Below, piece by piece: positions 29,335-37,296 of a stretch of DNA of 64,000 nucleotides; the first letter of the stretch is position 1; the number at the start of each line of letters is the position of its first letter. The notes beneath the pieces are model-generated. The model saw nothing but the letters and a program-made list of their open reading frames with translations. It had not been told where the DNA came from and searched no databases. Source of the stretch: an uncultured Pelagibacteraceae bacterium (lineage in GTDB: Bacteria; Pseudomonadota; Alphaproteobacteria; Pelagibacterales; Pelagibacteraceae); assembly GCA_902594255.1 (NCBI GenBank), contig CACJLN010000006.1, positions 1 to 64,000 on the forward strand. Direction: 5' to 3'. The translations under genes and the position numbers were made by a program.

Positions 29335-30774
29335 TTAAAACCTTTTAGCTTTAAGAACTAAGAATGGTAAAAAAGTTGCAATTATAAAAGATAAAAATAA
29401 CAAAGACTGTGACACAATAGGTGCAAATAATTCTTTAGAAAACATAACACCAACTAATAAACTTTTTGAAAAATCAGGAGCTGGAAACATTAAAAATCCC
29501 CCTATTAATCCAGCAAAAATTGAAACATAAGCAGTTTTTTCATTTATGTCCTTATTATAAAAACTATAAAAGACAGTTAAGACAAATGCACAACAAAGCA
29601 AGTCAGCCAATAAAAAAAGGTATAATATATCAAATCCTTTAGATGCAATAATAAAAGATATAAGAGATAAAAATAATATTATATATTTTGAAAAATTTAG
29701 ACTTGTCTTTTTATCTAGATTAAATGTTGCATTTCCATCAACTACAATAAGGCTTGATATTGCATTTACTAAAGTATCAACGGTGGAAATAGTAAGCGCT
29801 AAACCTAGTACAATCACAAAAAAAGATAAAAATTTTGTCTGTTCTTTTAAAAGTAATGTGAAAAATCCAAGATCAGGGCGAGTAGTTGGGTCTAATGAAA
29901 AGGCGACCATTCCTGTAAAACCCATAAAAAAAACTACTGGTACGATAATAAAAAATGAAATTACTAAACTTTTTTTTAAAGTTTCAAAATTTTTTGCTGC
30001 ATACACTCTCTGCCAATTACCTTGGTGAAATAAATTTGTTGCAGCAACGGCAATAAAAAAAGTCAAACCTGCTGTATAACTGGGCACATATGACAAACTT
30101 AAAAGTTGAGGATTTTTTTCTTTTACAAAGTCTATTGAAAAGTCAGATCCTGTGAAAATGTTAATATATATTAAAGAAATCAATAATAAAATTCCAATAA
30201 CTATCATTTGAATATTGTCTGTGAAAATAGATGCTCTTAACCCCCCATATAATGTGTAGATAAGTGTAGATATTAATACAATCAATGCGGTTACCCAAAG
30301 TTCTGTTCCAGAAATATAATTAATCAAAACTGCTACCGCAGTAACCTCTGCGCATAAAAAGATAAACATGTAAAATATTGTTAATAACAAAATAAGTTTG
30401 AATAAACTTTTTTCAAACTTTTTTCTCATAAACTCTATTAATGAAGATCCTCGAGCAAGCTCTTTTCTAATTTTTTTTCCAAGATATATCAAAAATAACA
30501 TTGGAAAAGCAGTTCCCAAAGAGTATCCAATAACAGCGCCTATACCTCCCCAAGTTGCTGCTGAAGCTGGTCCAAACAAAATCCATGCTCCTAAAGCAGA
30601 TGCAGTTAAACTAGTAGTTAATGAGAAAACACCTATATTTCTATTAGCTGTAAGATAGTTATTTAACCCTTGATATTTATTTGAATTATATAGACCTAAA
30701 ATTACAAATATAAGACTAATAGTTATTAATAATATTAAAGATGTGGATTGTGTTAAAAGATATGTTCTTTCCAT
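29335..30774 (-). CDS. thiV: Sodium:solute symporter under TPP riboswitch, probable thiamin-precursor transporter
   Basis: The 479-residue SSS-family protein has about 13 hydrophobic segments and a conserved core (TASALGAWILFGPASAATWGG, NLFHQGNWQRVYAAK, ISTVDTLVNA). A TPP riboswitch directly precedes the gene and reaches its Shine-Dalgarno site (AGGGAG), so it is expected to be turned off by thiamin pyrophosphate. In SAR11 such a symporter has been proposed to import the pyrimidine precursor HMP and was named ThiV. The family call is firm; the precise substrate rests on that precedent and the riboswitch. Confidence 0.85.
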   Translation of the reverse strand: MERTYLLTQSTSLILLITISLIFVILGLYNSNKYQGLNNYLTANRNIGVFSLTTSLTASALGAWILFGPASAATWGGIGAVIGYSLGTAFPMLFLIYLGKKIRKELARGSSLIEFMRKKFEKSLFKLILLLTIFYMFIFLCAEVTAVAVLINYISGTELWVTALIVLISTLIYTLYGGLRASIFTDNIQMIVIGILLLISLIYINIFTGSDFSIDFVKEKNPQLLSLSYVPSYTAGLTFFIAVAATNLFHQGNWQRVYAAKNFETLKKSLVISFFIIVPVVFFMGFTGMVAFSLDPTTRPDLGFFTLLLKEQTKFLSFFVIVLGLALTISTVDTLVNAISSLIVVDGNATFNLDKKTSLNFSKYIILFLSLISFIIASKGFDILYLFLLADLLCCAFVLTVFYSFYNKDINEKTAYVSIFAGLIGGFLMFPAPDFSKSLLVGVMFSKELFAPIVSQSLLFLSFIIATFLPFLVLKAKRF

Positions 30775-30842
30775 TATTCTCCCTTTCTGAATTACCGGAC
30801 AGGTTCAAAGGGTTTATTCTCAGTCTATTCAGACACCCCTTA
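30775..30842 (-). promoter_or_regulatory. TPP (THI-box) riboswitch
   Basis: Read on the minus strand, the leader holds AGGGGTG, a short P3 hairpin TCT-GAAT-AGA, the invariant CTGAGA, ACCC, TTTGAACCTG, then CCGGTAAT and finally AAAGGGAG just before the thiV ATG. These are the conserved THI elements in correct order; P2 pairs GGGGT with ACCC. P5 is shorter than in E. coli thiM. A -10-like TATAAT (30856-30851) lies just upstream and overlaps the stop codon of the 95-residue gene, so the RNA may begin right at the aptamer. The 3' end includes the ribosome site, suggesting translational control. Confidence 0.88.
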
Positions 30843-30851
30843 AAGTTATAA

Positions 30852-31139
30852 TTATACTTTGTTATCCATTATTTCAATCATACACTTAGTTGCATACTCT
30901 CTCCATTCTGATGAGCTTTTACCTTTAAGACTATCTAAGTGATCTCGGTTATTTTTTATATCATTTTTATGCTTGATTTTATCTTCCTCATCTAAATTTG
31001 ACTCCATTTTTGTCAAATTAGTTTCCATGGCTTTTATCCAATTATTCCCTAATTCTACACACTTTTTGTCATCTTTTTCATCACAGATCTGTTTAAAAAA
31101 ATTAAAGATAACTTCATCAGTTTTTACAGGATTTTTCAT
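30852..31139 (-). CDS. Small hypothetical protein, charged and helical
   Basis: The 95-residue product is rich in Lys, Asp and Glu, with no signal peptide or membrane segment. Three Cys residues occur (FKQICDEKDDKKC, ATKCMIEIM). I do not recognise the family. It follows a small membrane protein gene by 10 bases and ends 11 bases before the TPP riboswitch. It may be a short helical-bundle protein. Confidence 0.6.
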   Translation of the reverse strand: MKNPVKTDEVIFNFFKQICDEKDDKKCVELGNNWIKAMETNLTKMESNLDEEDKIKHKNDIKNNRDHLDSLKGKSSSEWREYATKCMIEIMDNKV

Positions 31140-31149
31140 TTAAGAAATA

Positions 31150-31329
31150 TTATTTATTAAAACAATTATTAACTAAAATTGCCATTAAAATCCAAATTAC
31201 AAAAACTTCACCGTTTGTGAAGGAATAATCTGCTCCAGCAAAACCAGCAACAATATTTATAGCATAAATAATTATTGTAGAAATTACTAAGCTAAAAATT
31301 AAATTAATTAATCCAGTTACATATTTCAT
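31150..31329 (-). CDS. Small two-segment membrane protein
   Basis: An open frame of 59 codons starts at ATG 31329 and begins MKYVTGLINLIFSLVISTII. It has two hydrophobic stretches (about residues 8-27 and 44-54) joined by a polar loop containing DYSFTNGE, and ends FNK. Two helices, a normal start and tight spacing (10 bases) to the next gene on the same strand favour a real gene. Function unknown. Confidence 0.55.
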   Translation of the reverse strand: MKYVTGLINLIFSLVISTIIIYAINIVAGFAGADYSFTNGEVFVIWILMAILVNNCFNK

Positions 31330-31423
31330 ATTTAAAGATTATCTATATTTCTGTCTAAAGCAAATTTAAAATTTCTATTTATAAGTGATTATTTTTTAAG
31401 ATGCGCGAATATTATAAAAATAC

Positions 31424-31484
31424 CAGGTTGTATTCAAACATTTTATTTTAATTTTAATTAAATATATTCCTTGAATACAACCTG
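31424..31484. repeat. Perfect 14-base inverted repeat
   Basis: CAGGTTGTATTCAA at 31424-31437 and TTGAATACAACCTG at 31471-31484 are exact reverse complements, separated by 33 very AT-rich bases. As RNA it would form a long hairpin on either strand; as DNA it could be a regulator site. No run of T follows on either side, so a simple terminator is unlikely. Confidence 0.85.
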
Positions 31485-31505
31485 CTTAAAACTTAGTTTT
31501 TTACT

Positions 31506-31664
31506 AAGGAGGTTATTCAAATGAATCAAAAGCCACCTGACACTTAGCTGGGTAGCTACATATCAAAAAAACAATATAAGAAAAAAATCCATTTGGATTT
31601 AAAAGCCAAAAAGGCGATATAGAGGAGCTCTTTTGGTGAAAGATCTAAAAGAGCGAACCTCTGA
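31506..31664 (+). other. Structured RNA candidate or small gene with two in-frame TAG codons
   Basis: AAGGAGG at 31506-31512 lies 8 bases before ATG 31521. The frame reads MNQKPPDT, TAG (31545), then 24 sense codons beginning LGSYISKKQYKKK, TAG (31620), then 13 codons RSSFGERSKRANL and TGA at 31662-31664. Hairpins cover the same bases: CTTAGT/ACTAAG (31492-31508, touching the ribosome site), TAGCT/AGCTA (31545-31558), AAATCC/GGATTT (31585-31600), and AGAGG-A-GCTCTTTT paired with AAAAGAGC-GAA-CCTCT (31621-31662). It may be a non-coding RNA, a leader peptide of eight residues, or a decayed gene where TGG became TAG twice. Confidence 0.5.
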
Positions 31665-31674
31665 CAAAAAAGAT

Positions 31675-32142
31675 TTAATGTGGTGCTCTAAACTTGCTAT
31701 GACAAGCCTTACAATTCGCCCACATAAATTTACCTAAAGTACTTCTAACATCATCCGAAGTTTCAATTATTTTCGTAAGTTGTATCATATCATTTGAAGA
31801 TTTAGTCATCAGAGCATTGAACTCGTCTTTATTTTCCCAAATAATTGGGAGAGCCTCTGTTTTAAATCCTTCTTTAGTATTTTCAGGAAAATATTCAATT
31901 AGTGTTTTGTAATTTTCGCTCATCTCAATCATTAAAGTTTTCGCTTTTTCAAATTCATCTTTACTTGCTAAGGCTTGCACCCTTTTTGCAGTACTATAAT
32001 TTTTACTAAAAAGCGCTTTTCTTCCCTTAATTATCTCCTCAACTGAAAGATCAAGTTCAGATTTTACTGGAAGTGACAAAATAACAAAAAATGAAATAAA
32101 GAAAATATACTTTAATATAATAATATTATATTTTAATAACAT
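31675..32142 (-). CDS. Cytochrome c' family periplasmic c-type cytochrome
   Basis: The 155-residue protein has a hydrophobic N-terminal signal (ILKYIFFISFFVILSLPVKS) and one heme-attachment site near the C-terminus, CKACH (Cys144, Cys147, His148), within a four-helix-bundle pattern. That layout is typical of cytochrome c' and cytochrome c-556. These proteins bind NO or carry electrons in the periplasm. The start codon directly abuts the ATG of the divergent cytochrome b561 gene with no bases between. The long hairpin at 31621-31662 lies just past its stop and may end its transcript. Confidence 0.88.
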   Translation of the reverse strand: MLLKYNIIILKYIFFISFFVILSLPVKSELDLSVEEIIKGRKALFSKNYSTAKRVQALASKDEFEKAKTLMIEMSENYKTLIEYFPENTKEGFKTEALPIIWENKDEFNALMTKSSNDMIQLTKIIETSDDVRSTLGKFMWANCKACHSKFRAPH

Positions 32143-32670
32143 ATGAGACTAACAAATAGCTTAACAGAATACGGCTTCATTTCCAAAGTTTTTCATTGGT
32201 TAAGTGCCGCAGTCTTGATAATTCAAATTCCCCTAGGTTTCTATTTAGTTGATATGGATTTTGGTGATAAGAGGTTAACTGTTGAAAGTATCCATGTAAC
32301 TCTTGGTTTAAGTATATTTTATCTAATTTTATTTAGACTTTTATACAAAACATTAAATCCAACACCTCGACTACAAAATAGTCTTTTTCCTGGACAAAAG
32401 ATTATTGCAAAACTAAATCACATTTTTTTATATGTTTCAATTTTAGTAATAACTATATCTGGTGCTTTGAAAAAATTATTCAATGGAGAAGAGCTTGATA
32501 TGTTTTTTTTTAATCTTGAAATTCAAGATAATTTTGAGTTAGCAGAAATCTTTTATGAAATTCATATTATCGGAAATTATACATTAATAGCCCTTATATC
32601 ATTACATATTTTTGCAGTTATAATTCATAAAATTTTATTTAAAGAAAATTTACTAAAAAGAATTTTATAA
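32143..32670 (+). CDS. Cytochrome b561 family membrane protein
   Basis: The 175-residue protein has four membrane helices. Heme-ligand histidines are in expected places: FHWLSA in helix 1, ESIHVTLGL in helix 2, KLNHIFLY in helix 3 and SLHIFAV in helix 4. Such proteins pass electrons from quinol across the membrane, often to a periplasmic c-type cytochrome; the divergent cytochrome c' gene makes a natural partner. The stop overlaps the convergent methyltransferase gene by 6 bases. Confidence 0.88.
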   Translation: MRLTNSLTEYGFISKVFHWLSAAVLIIQIPLGFYLVDMDFGDKRLTVESIHVTLGLSIFYLILFRLLYKTLNPTPRLQNSLFPGQKIIAKLNHIFLYVSILVITISGALKKLFNGEELDMFFFNLEIQDNFELAEIFYEIHIIGNYTLIALISLHIFAVIIHKILFKENLLKRIL

Positions 32671-33375
32671 AATTATACAGATTAATTTGTCTTTAAATCT
32701 TATAATATTTTTATATTTCAACTCAATTTCTTGAACTCCAAGATCAATTTGTTCTCTCGAAAAATTTACTAAGGTAGAGATGTATTTATTTTTGATCATT
32801 TTTAGATATTCTTTTTTATAAACTTTTACATCAAAAAAAAAATTTTTTTTAGTCCTATAGGGATATAACTTTGTAATAATCTTTAATATTTCCTTATCTC
32901 TTTTAAGAGATTGTTCTAGTTTATGTTTCATTAATTTAAAGGTTGGGATTTCATTTTTATTTGTTTCAAGAGTAAAAATTAAAATTTTGCCTTTCGAGTT
33001 TAATCTTTTTTTTAAAAATCTTAATAATTTTTTGATTTCAATGAATTTCATTAAATGAATTGTTTGTTTTATTAAAATCAAATCAAATTTTTGATTACTA
33101 ACTGAGGAATAATCTAAAGCACTAATTTTTTTGAAATTTATTCTTTTATCTCTATCTTTATGATTAATAATATCAATACCTAGCGGTTTTATTTTAAACT
33201 TAAACTTTGAGTTTAAAGCACCTAGAATTTTGCCCCGACCACAGCCGATATCTAAAATTTTTGAGTTAGAATTTAGATTAAAATTTTTTAATAAAAAACT
33301 GTTAAATGCATTAATATATTTTTGTGAAGATAACCAAGTTTTATTATCCCAATTTCTAACATTTTTTTTTACCAT
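32665..33375 (-). CDS. Class I SAM-dependent methyltransferase, substrate unknown
   Basis: The 236-residue protein has the SAM-binding motif ILDIGCGRGKI at about residues 40-50 and a motif IV-like FDLILIKQTIHLM. No domain reveals the acceptor. It is 6 bases after the MATE gene on the same strand. Very high Lys/Phe/Ile content matches local AT-rich codon use. Confidence 0.75.
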   Translation of the reverse strand: MVKKNVRNWDNKTWLSSQKYINAFNSFLLKNFNLNSNSKILDIGCGRGKILGALNSKFKFKIKPLGIDIINHKDRDKRINFKKISALDYSSVSNQKFDLILIKQTIHLMKFIEIKKLLRFLKKRLNSKGKILIFTLETNKNEIPTFKLMKHKLEQSLKRDKEILKIITKLYPYRTKKNFFFDVKVYKKEYLKMIKNKYISTLVNFSREQIDLGVQEIELKYKNIIRFKDKLICIIL

Positions 33376-33381
33376 AGTTAT

Positions 33382-34707
33382 TTAAATCCTAAACTTAGAG
33401 TCAAATCTTTGATAAATTTTATCTAAATAATAAAATAATGATAATCCTCTTAAAATCATAAATAAACAGAGTGAAATCCAAACTCCTGTATTGGATAAAT
33501 ACTTAGTTAAAGTTATTGAGATTAATAAATAACAAAACACTGAAAAAATCATCGCATTTCTCAACTCTTTTGTTTGAGAAGATCCAATAAAAATACCATC
33601 AAATTGATAACAGAACGATGCAATAAAAGGTAATAAGATTAACCAAATTACATAAGATGAACTTAAGTTTCTGATATTTTCAATATCAGACATTAAATTA
33701 ATTACATGTTCATTAATAAAAAAATAAATAATTGAAATAAACAGACCTGTTAACGAACTTAGTAAAAAAGAATTTTTAATAATTGTTTTAAAAAGTTTTA
33801 AATTTTTTTTTCCAAGAGAGAACCCAACCATTCCTTCAGTAGAAAACGCATAAGCATCTAAAATAAATGCTGATAAGAAAACTAAATTTATTAAGATAGC
33901 ATTAACTGCAACATAATCTTCTCCTATTTGAGTCCCTAAATAAGTAAACCATAAAAAGGCAAATGTTAATAAAATGGTTCTAATAAAGATATCAAAATTT
34001 ATATTAAAAATATCTTTCATCTTTTTTAGATTAAATAAATTTAATACATCGATTTTAATAATAGTAAATTTACATAGATAATTAAAAGTATAAATCAAAA
34101 ATATTAGAGATGTAATTAATGCAGAAAACAAAGTGCCATATGCAACTCCTTTAATATTTAAATCAAATTTTGTAACTAAAACAACACTTAAAAATATATT
34201 TAGAATAGAAAAAAAACCTACCACTAAGCTAGAAATTTTAGTTTTTTGTAAACCGACAAATAAGCCTGTGATAATATACAAAGTTAACTCACCAGGAGCT
34301 GAGTAAATTCTTATATTAAAATACTGAATGTAAAATTCTTTTGTTAACTCAGATAAATTAAATATTTTTAAGCTTAAATCTAGAATAAATGTTTGAGATA
34401 CAAAAATTACGGCTGATACTATCAATACAAAAAATAAATTTCTTAAAACTATATTTAAAATTTCTAGATAACTATTTTGACCAAAAGCTTGGGAAACCAT
34501 ACCCACAGTTCCCATTCTTAAAAAGCCAAAACTCCAAAACAACATAGAGAATAAATTTGCTGCAATCGATGTTGCTGTCAAATAAGAAAGATTTCCAAGA
34601 TTTCCCATTAGAGCTGTATCAATAATAGCAACCAATGGAATTGCTAAATTTGCAAAGAAAATAGGAATAGATAATTTTAAGATGTAAGATATTGAAGATT
34701 TTTGCAT
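33382..34707 (-). CDS. MATE family efflux transporter
   Basis: The 441-residue protein has twelve hydrophobic segments and the DinF/NorM-type N-terminal motif IPIFFANLAIPLVAIIDTALMGNLG. A matching second-half segment occurs near residue 250 (GEDYVAVNAILINLVF). It would export cationic or other small compounds with Na+ or H+. Substrate unknown. Confidence 0.88.
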   Translation of the reverse strand: MQKSSISYILKLSIPIFFANLAIPLVAIIDTALMGNLGNLSYLTATSIAANLFSMLFWSFGFLRMGTVGMVSQAFGQNSYLEILNIVLRNLFFVLIVSAVIFVSQTFILDLSLKIFNLSELTKEFYIQYFNIRIYSAPGELTLYIITGLFVGLQKTKISSLVVGFFSILNIFLSVVLVTKFDLNIKGVAYGTLFSALITSLIFLIYTFNYLCKFTIIKIDVLNLFNLKKMKDIFNINFDIFIRTILLTFAFLWFTYLGTQIGEDYVAVNAILINLVFLSAFILDAYAFSTEGMVGFSLGKKNLKLFKTIIKNSFLLSSLTGLFISIIYFFINEHVINLMSDIENIRNLSSSYVIWLILLPFIASFCYQFDGIFIGSSQTKELRNAMIFSVFCYLLISITLTKYLSNTGVWISLCLFMILRGLSLFYYLDKIYQRFDSKFRI

Positions 34708-34734
34708 TTAATCAATTTAATTTGTATTTTTTGA

Positions 34735-35172
34735 TTAATGGCAAGCAACACCAAATTTTTTGAGTCTCCAATAATTATATGGCCAAGGTGTTAGAAATCC
34801 AACTACAAGCATTAACGGCACAACCCACCATGTTAATATTGCGCCACCTGTTAAAAGATAATCTGTTAAATTCATTGCAACTTCCATGCTTATCATTGAA
34901 ATAAAACTCATACCAAGTGCTGTTCTGAGCGCATTACTAAAACTAAAATTTTGCTTAATCAAAATTATTGTCTCAAGAATTATACTAGTGATTAAACCAT
35001 TAATAATCGCTAAAATCATTATCCCTAATACTGGAAATGGTATTTTTGTTAATTGAAAATATAAAATCGTACCAAAATCTCCAATAGCACAACCCAGCAA
35101 ACACCATGCAGTATTTTTAGCACTTTGTTTCCAAGTTTTTGAGCAACGCCAGTCAAATGTAGTGGATTCCAT
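34735..35172 (-). CDS. DUF4396 four-helix membrane protein
   Basis: The 145-residue protein starts with a polar Cys/Trp-containing stretch (FDWRCSKTWKQSAKNTAWCLLGC) and has four hydrophobic helices, with a conserved Met-rich helix (LGMSFISMISMEVAMN) and the end GFLTPWPYNYWRLKKFG. This matches the DUF4396 family. Met and Cys placement hints at metal, possibly copper, but that is inference. It is divergent from the metallo-hydrolase gene with a 22-base gap. Confidence 0.7.
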   Translation of the reverse strand: MESTTFDWRCSKTWKQSAKNTAWCLLGCAIGDFGTILYFQLTKIPFPVLGIMILAIINGLITSIILETIILIKQNFSFSNALRTALGMSFISMISMEVAMNLTDYLLTGGAILTWWVVPLMLVVGFLTPWPYNYWRLKKFGVACH

Positions 35173-35194
35173 ATTTATGTGATATTATTAATTT

Positions 35195-35875
35195 ATGATT
35201 TTTAAACAAGTTTTTGATAAAAAATCTAGCACTTACACTTACATAATTGCCTCAGCAGAAGGAAGAGAAGCTTTAATCATAGACCCTGTTTTAGAAAATG
35301 TTGAGGACTATATAAAAATACTCAATCAACTAAATCTTAAATTAGTAAAAGTAATAGACACACATATCCATGCTGATCATGTCACTGGTGCGGGAATGTT
35401 GAGAGATAAAACAAAATGTGTAACTATTATGGGTGAACATACCCCAACTGATGCTGTAGAAATAAAAGTCAAAGATGATGAAATAATTAAGTTAGACAAA
35501 CTTAATTTTAGAGCAATTTATACTCCAGGACATACCTCTGATAGTTTTTGCTTTTTAATGGATAAATATTTATTTTCTGGGGACACATTGCTTATAAATG
35601 GCACAGGAAGAACTGATTTTCAAAATGGTAGTTCTAAAGATGCGTATAACTCTATATTTAATAGACTATTAAAACTTCCCGAAGATACACTTTTATATCC
35701 TGCCCATGATTATAAGGGCGAGACTGTTAGCACTATAGGTAAAGAAAAAAGATCTAACCCAAGGCTGCAAGTCAGAAATGTAGATGAATATATTGAAATT
35801 ATGAATAACCTGGATCTTAAAAAACCAGAAAAAATTGATTATAACGTTGCGAGTAATCTTAAATTAGGAATTTAG
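35195..35875 (+). CDS. ETHE1-like MBL-fold persulfide dioxygenase
   Basis: The 226-residue protein has the metal motif THIHADH (His57, His59, Asp61, His62), TPGHTSDSFCF, FSGDTLLINGTGRTDF and YPAHDYKG. These are the markers of ETHE1, which oxidises glutathione persulfide to sulfite, rather than glyoxalase II. Activity on sulfane sulfur is inferred. It overlaps the convergent thioredoxin-fold gene by 4 bases. Confidence 0.82.
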   Translation: MIFKQVFDKKSSTYTYIIASAEGREALIIDPVLENVEDYIKILNQLNLKLVKVIDTHIHADHVTGAGMLRDKTKCVTIMGEHTPTDAVEIKVKDDEIIKLDKLNFRAIYTPGHTSDSFCFLMDKYLFSGDTLLINGTGRTDFQNGSSKDAYNSIFNRLLKLPEDTLLYPAHDYKGETVSTIGKEKRSNPRLQVRNVDEYIEIMNNLDLKKPEKIDYNVASNLKLGI

Positions 35876-36267
35876 GTTTTAATCGAAGATTTGATCGCTT
35901 CATATAGCAAATCTTTGGTTGTTTCACCGACGCTTCTATATATTTCTTTATTATCTTTGAAAATCAAAAGTGTAGTTTGGAACTGAACTTTTAATAATTC
36001 AGCAATTTCTCTATTTGTGACGTCAAAAGAGAAGTATTCAATATTATCAAATTTAATATCTGATAAACCACCTTCTTTTTTGGCAGTTTTTAAAATTTTC
36101 ATTTGACCTGCGCATGAAGGACAATATTTTATCCAAGAACTAACTATTACTATTTTACCTTCTGCTTGAGCCTTGTTGAACAATTCTTTAGTAAAAGTAG
36201 TTTCTTTCTCTATTGCATTGGCGTTTATTGAAAATAAACAAATAATAATAAATAAAAGTTTTTTCAT
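35872..36267 (-). CDS. Secreted thioredoxin-fold protein with CPSC motif
   Basis: I chose the ATG at 36267, so that the protein begins with a clean signal peptide (MKKLLFIIICLFSINANA) and no longer overlaps azlD. The 131-residue chain has a CPSC redox motif at Cys49-Cys52 in SWIKYCPSCAGQM and a thioredoxin-like core. It probably acts in the periplasm as a thiol-disulfide enzyme. Partner unknown. Confidence 0.75.
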   Translation of the reverse strand: MKKLLFIIICLFSINANAIEKETTFTKELFNKAQAEGKIVIVSSWIKYCPSCAGQMKILKTAKKEGGLSDIKFDNIEYFSFDVTNREIAELLKVQFQTTLLIFKDNKEIYRSVGETTKDLLYEAIKSSIKT

Positions 36268-36274
36268 AGCGATC

Positions 36275-36589
36275 TTATACAACAAAAATTAAAAACCAAT
36301 AAGAAGCTAGACCTGAAAATATTGTCGCAATGATACTTCTTGAAAAAATCCCAATTACCACAGCAATTATAGCTGCGATTATCTTTGGATTATCCTGAAT
36401 TTGAAATAGTCCTGCATCATTTATAAAGATTGCTGGAAAAATGATTGCAGGAAATATTGCGGACGGTACAAAAGACAATATCTCTCTAATTCTATCATTA
36501 AACATTTCTTTTTTAATTAAAGCAATCATAGTAAATCTTGTGAGATATGTGATTAGTCCACAATATATTATTAAAGCCCAATTACTCAT
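36275..36589 (-). CDS. azlD: AzlD branched-chain amino acid exporter subunit
   Basis: The 104-residue protein has three or four hydrophobic helices and the AzlD-type motif YLTRFTMIAL followed by FVPSAIFPAIIFPAIF. It works with AzlC to export branched-chain amino acids or analogs. The gene overlaps azlC by 8 bases. Confidence 0.85.
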   Translation of the reverse strand: MSNWALIIYCGLITYLTRFTMIALIKKEMFNDRIREILSFVPSAIFPAIIFPAIFINDAGLFQIQDNPKIIAAIIAVVIGIFSRSIIATIFSGLASYWFLIFVV

Positions 36590-37277
36590 TTGTTTTAGTC
36601 ATTTTTGTTAAAATAATTGCTGAAAGTAATCCAATTAATGCAGCAACAATTACATAAGCTTTGAATGGAATTATATTATAGCCGAGAGTAGCAACAAGTC
36701 CTGAAACTATTATTACAACTACGTTAATAAATTTTCTAAAATCGTTAATCAGTAAAGCTAAAAAAGTTAATGGAATCGCAAAACTTAATCCAAGTTTTTC
36801 TGGAATAGCAGCACCTAGTATAATTCCTAAAAAGGTTGTTGATTGCCATATTATCCAACAAGTTGCGCCACCACCAACTAAATGAAAGTATTTATTTTCA
36901 TCTTTATTCTTTTTGAAGTATTCATTTGATCTAGCAAATGCCTGGTCAATTAAAAAATAAGAGATAATAATTTTCCAAATTAATTTTAAATCTGACAAAT
37001 GTTCAGAAACAACAGCCCCATAAAGTAAGTGTCTTGAGTTTACTGCTCCTACTGAGCTAACAATTACTAAAGAAGAAGCGCCTCCTGAAAATAATTGTAA
37101 AAGAACTATTTGAGAAGCGCCTCCGAATATAATTAAAGACATTCCCATTGTTTCCAAAGGTGTAAATCCAACCTCAATAGCTAAAACACCAAATATTAAT
37201 CCAAAAGGTACTACAGGGATCATTAATGGACTTACATCAATCACGCCTTTTAAAAATATCTTAAGCTTACTACTCAT
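36582..37277 (-). CDS. azlC: AzlC branched-chain amino acid exporter subunit
   Basis: The 231-residue integral membrane protein carries AzlC markers: PVVPFGLIFGVLAIEVGFT, GGASQIVLLQLFSGGAS and NSRHLLYGAVVSEHL. With AzlD it forms a two-part exporter. It follows fbpC by 19 bases on the same strand, so it may be co-transcribed with the iron transporter, though a functional link is not obvious. Confidence 0.9.
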   Translation of the reverse strand: MSSKLKIFLKGVIDVSPLMIPVVPFGLIFGVLAIEVGFTPLETMGMSLIIFGGASQIVLLQLFSGGASSLVIVSSVGAVNSRHLLYGAVVSEHLSDLKLIWKIIISYFLIDQAFARSNEYFKKNKDENKYFHLVGGGATCWIIWQSTTFLGIILGAAIPEKLGLSFAIPLTFLALLINDFRKFINVVVIIVSGLVATLGYNIIPFKAYVIVAALIGLLSAIILTKMTKTNE

Positions 37278-37296
37278 TTTATTAAAAAGGCTTTTA

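Larger units (their letters stand above)
31330..31674. other. Intergenic region of about 345 bases with several hairpins
   Basis: This is the only stretch over 300 bases without a clear gene. The first 90 bases are plain AT-rich sequence. From 31424 on it holds a 14-base inverted repeat, a 6-base hairpin, a strong Shine-Dalgarno site with a short open frame, and three more hairpins ending at 31662. The parts are listed separately. Confidence 0.7.

Noticed and set aside
31621-31662. Rho-independent terminator of the cytochrome c' gene
   Set aside because: The stem is strong but no T-run follows on either strand, so it is listed as part of the structured locus.
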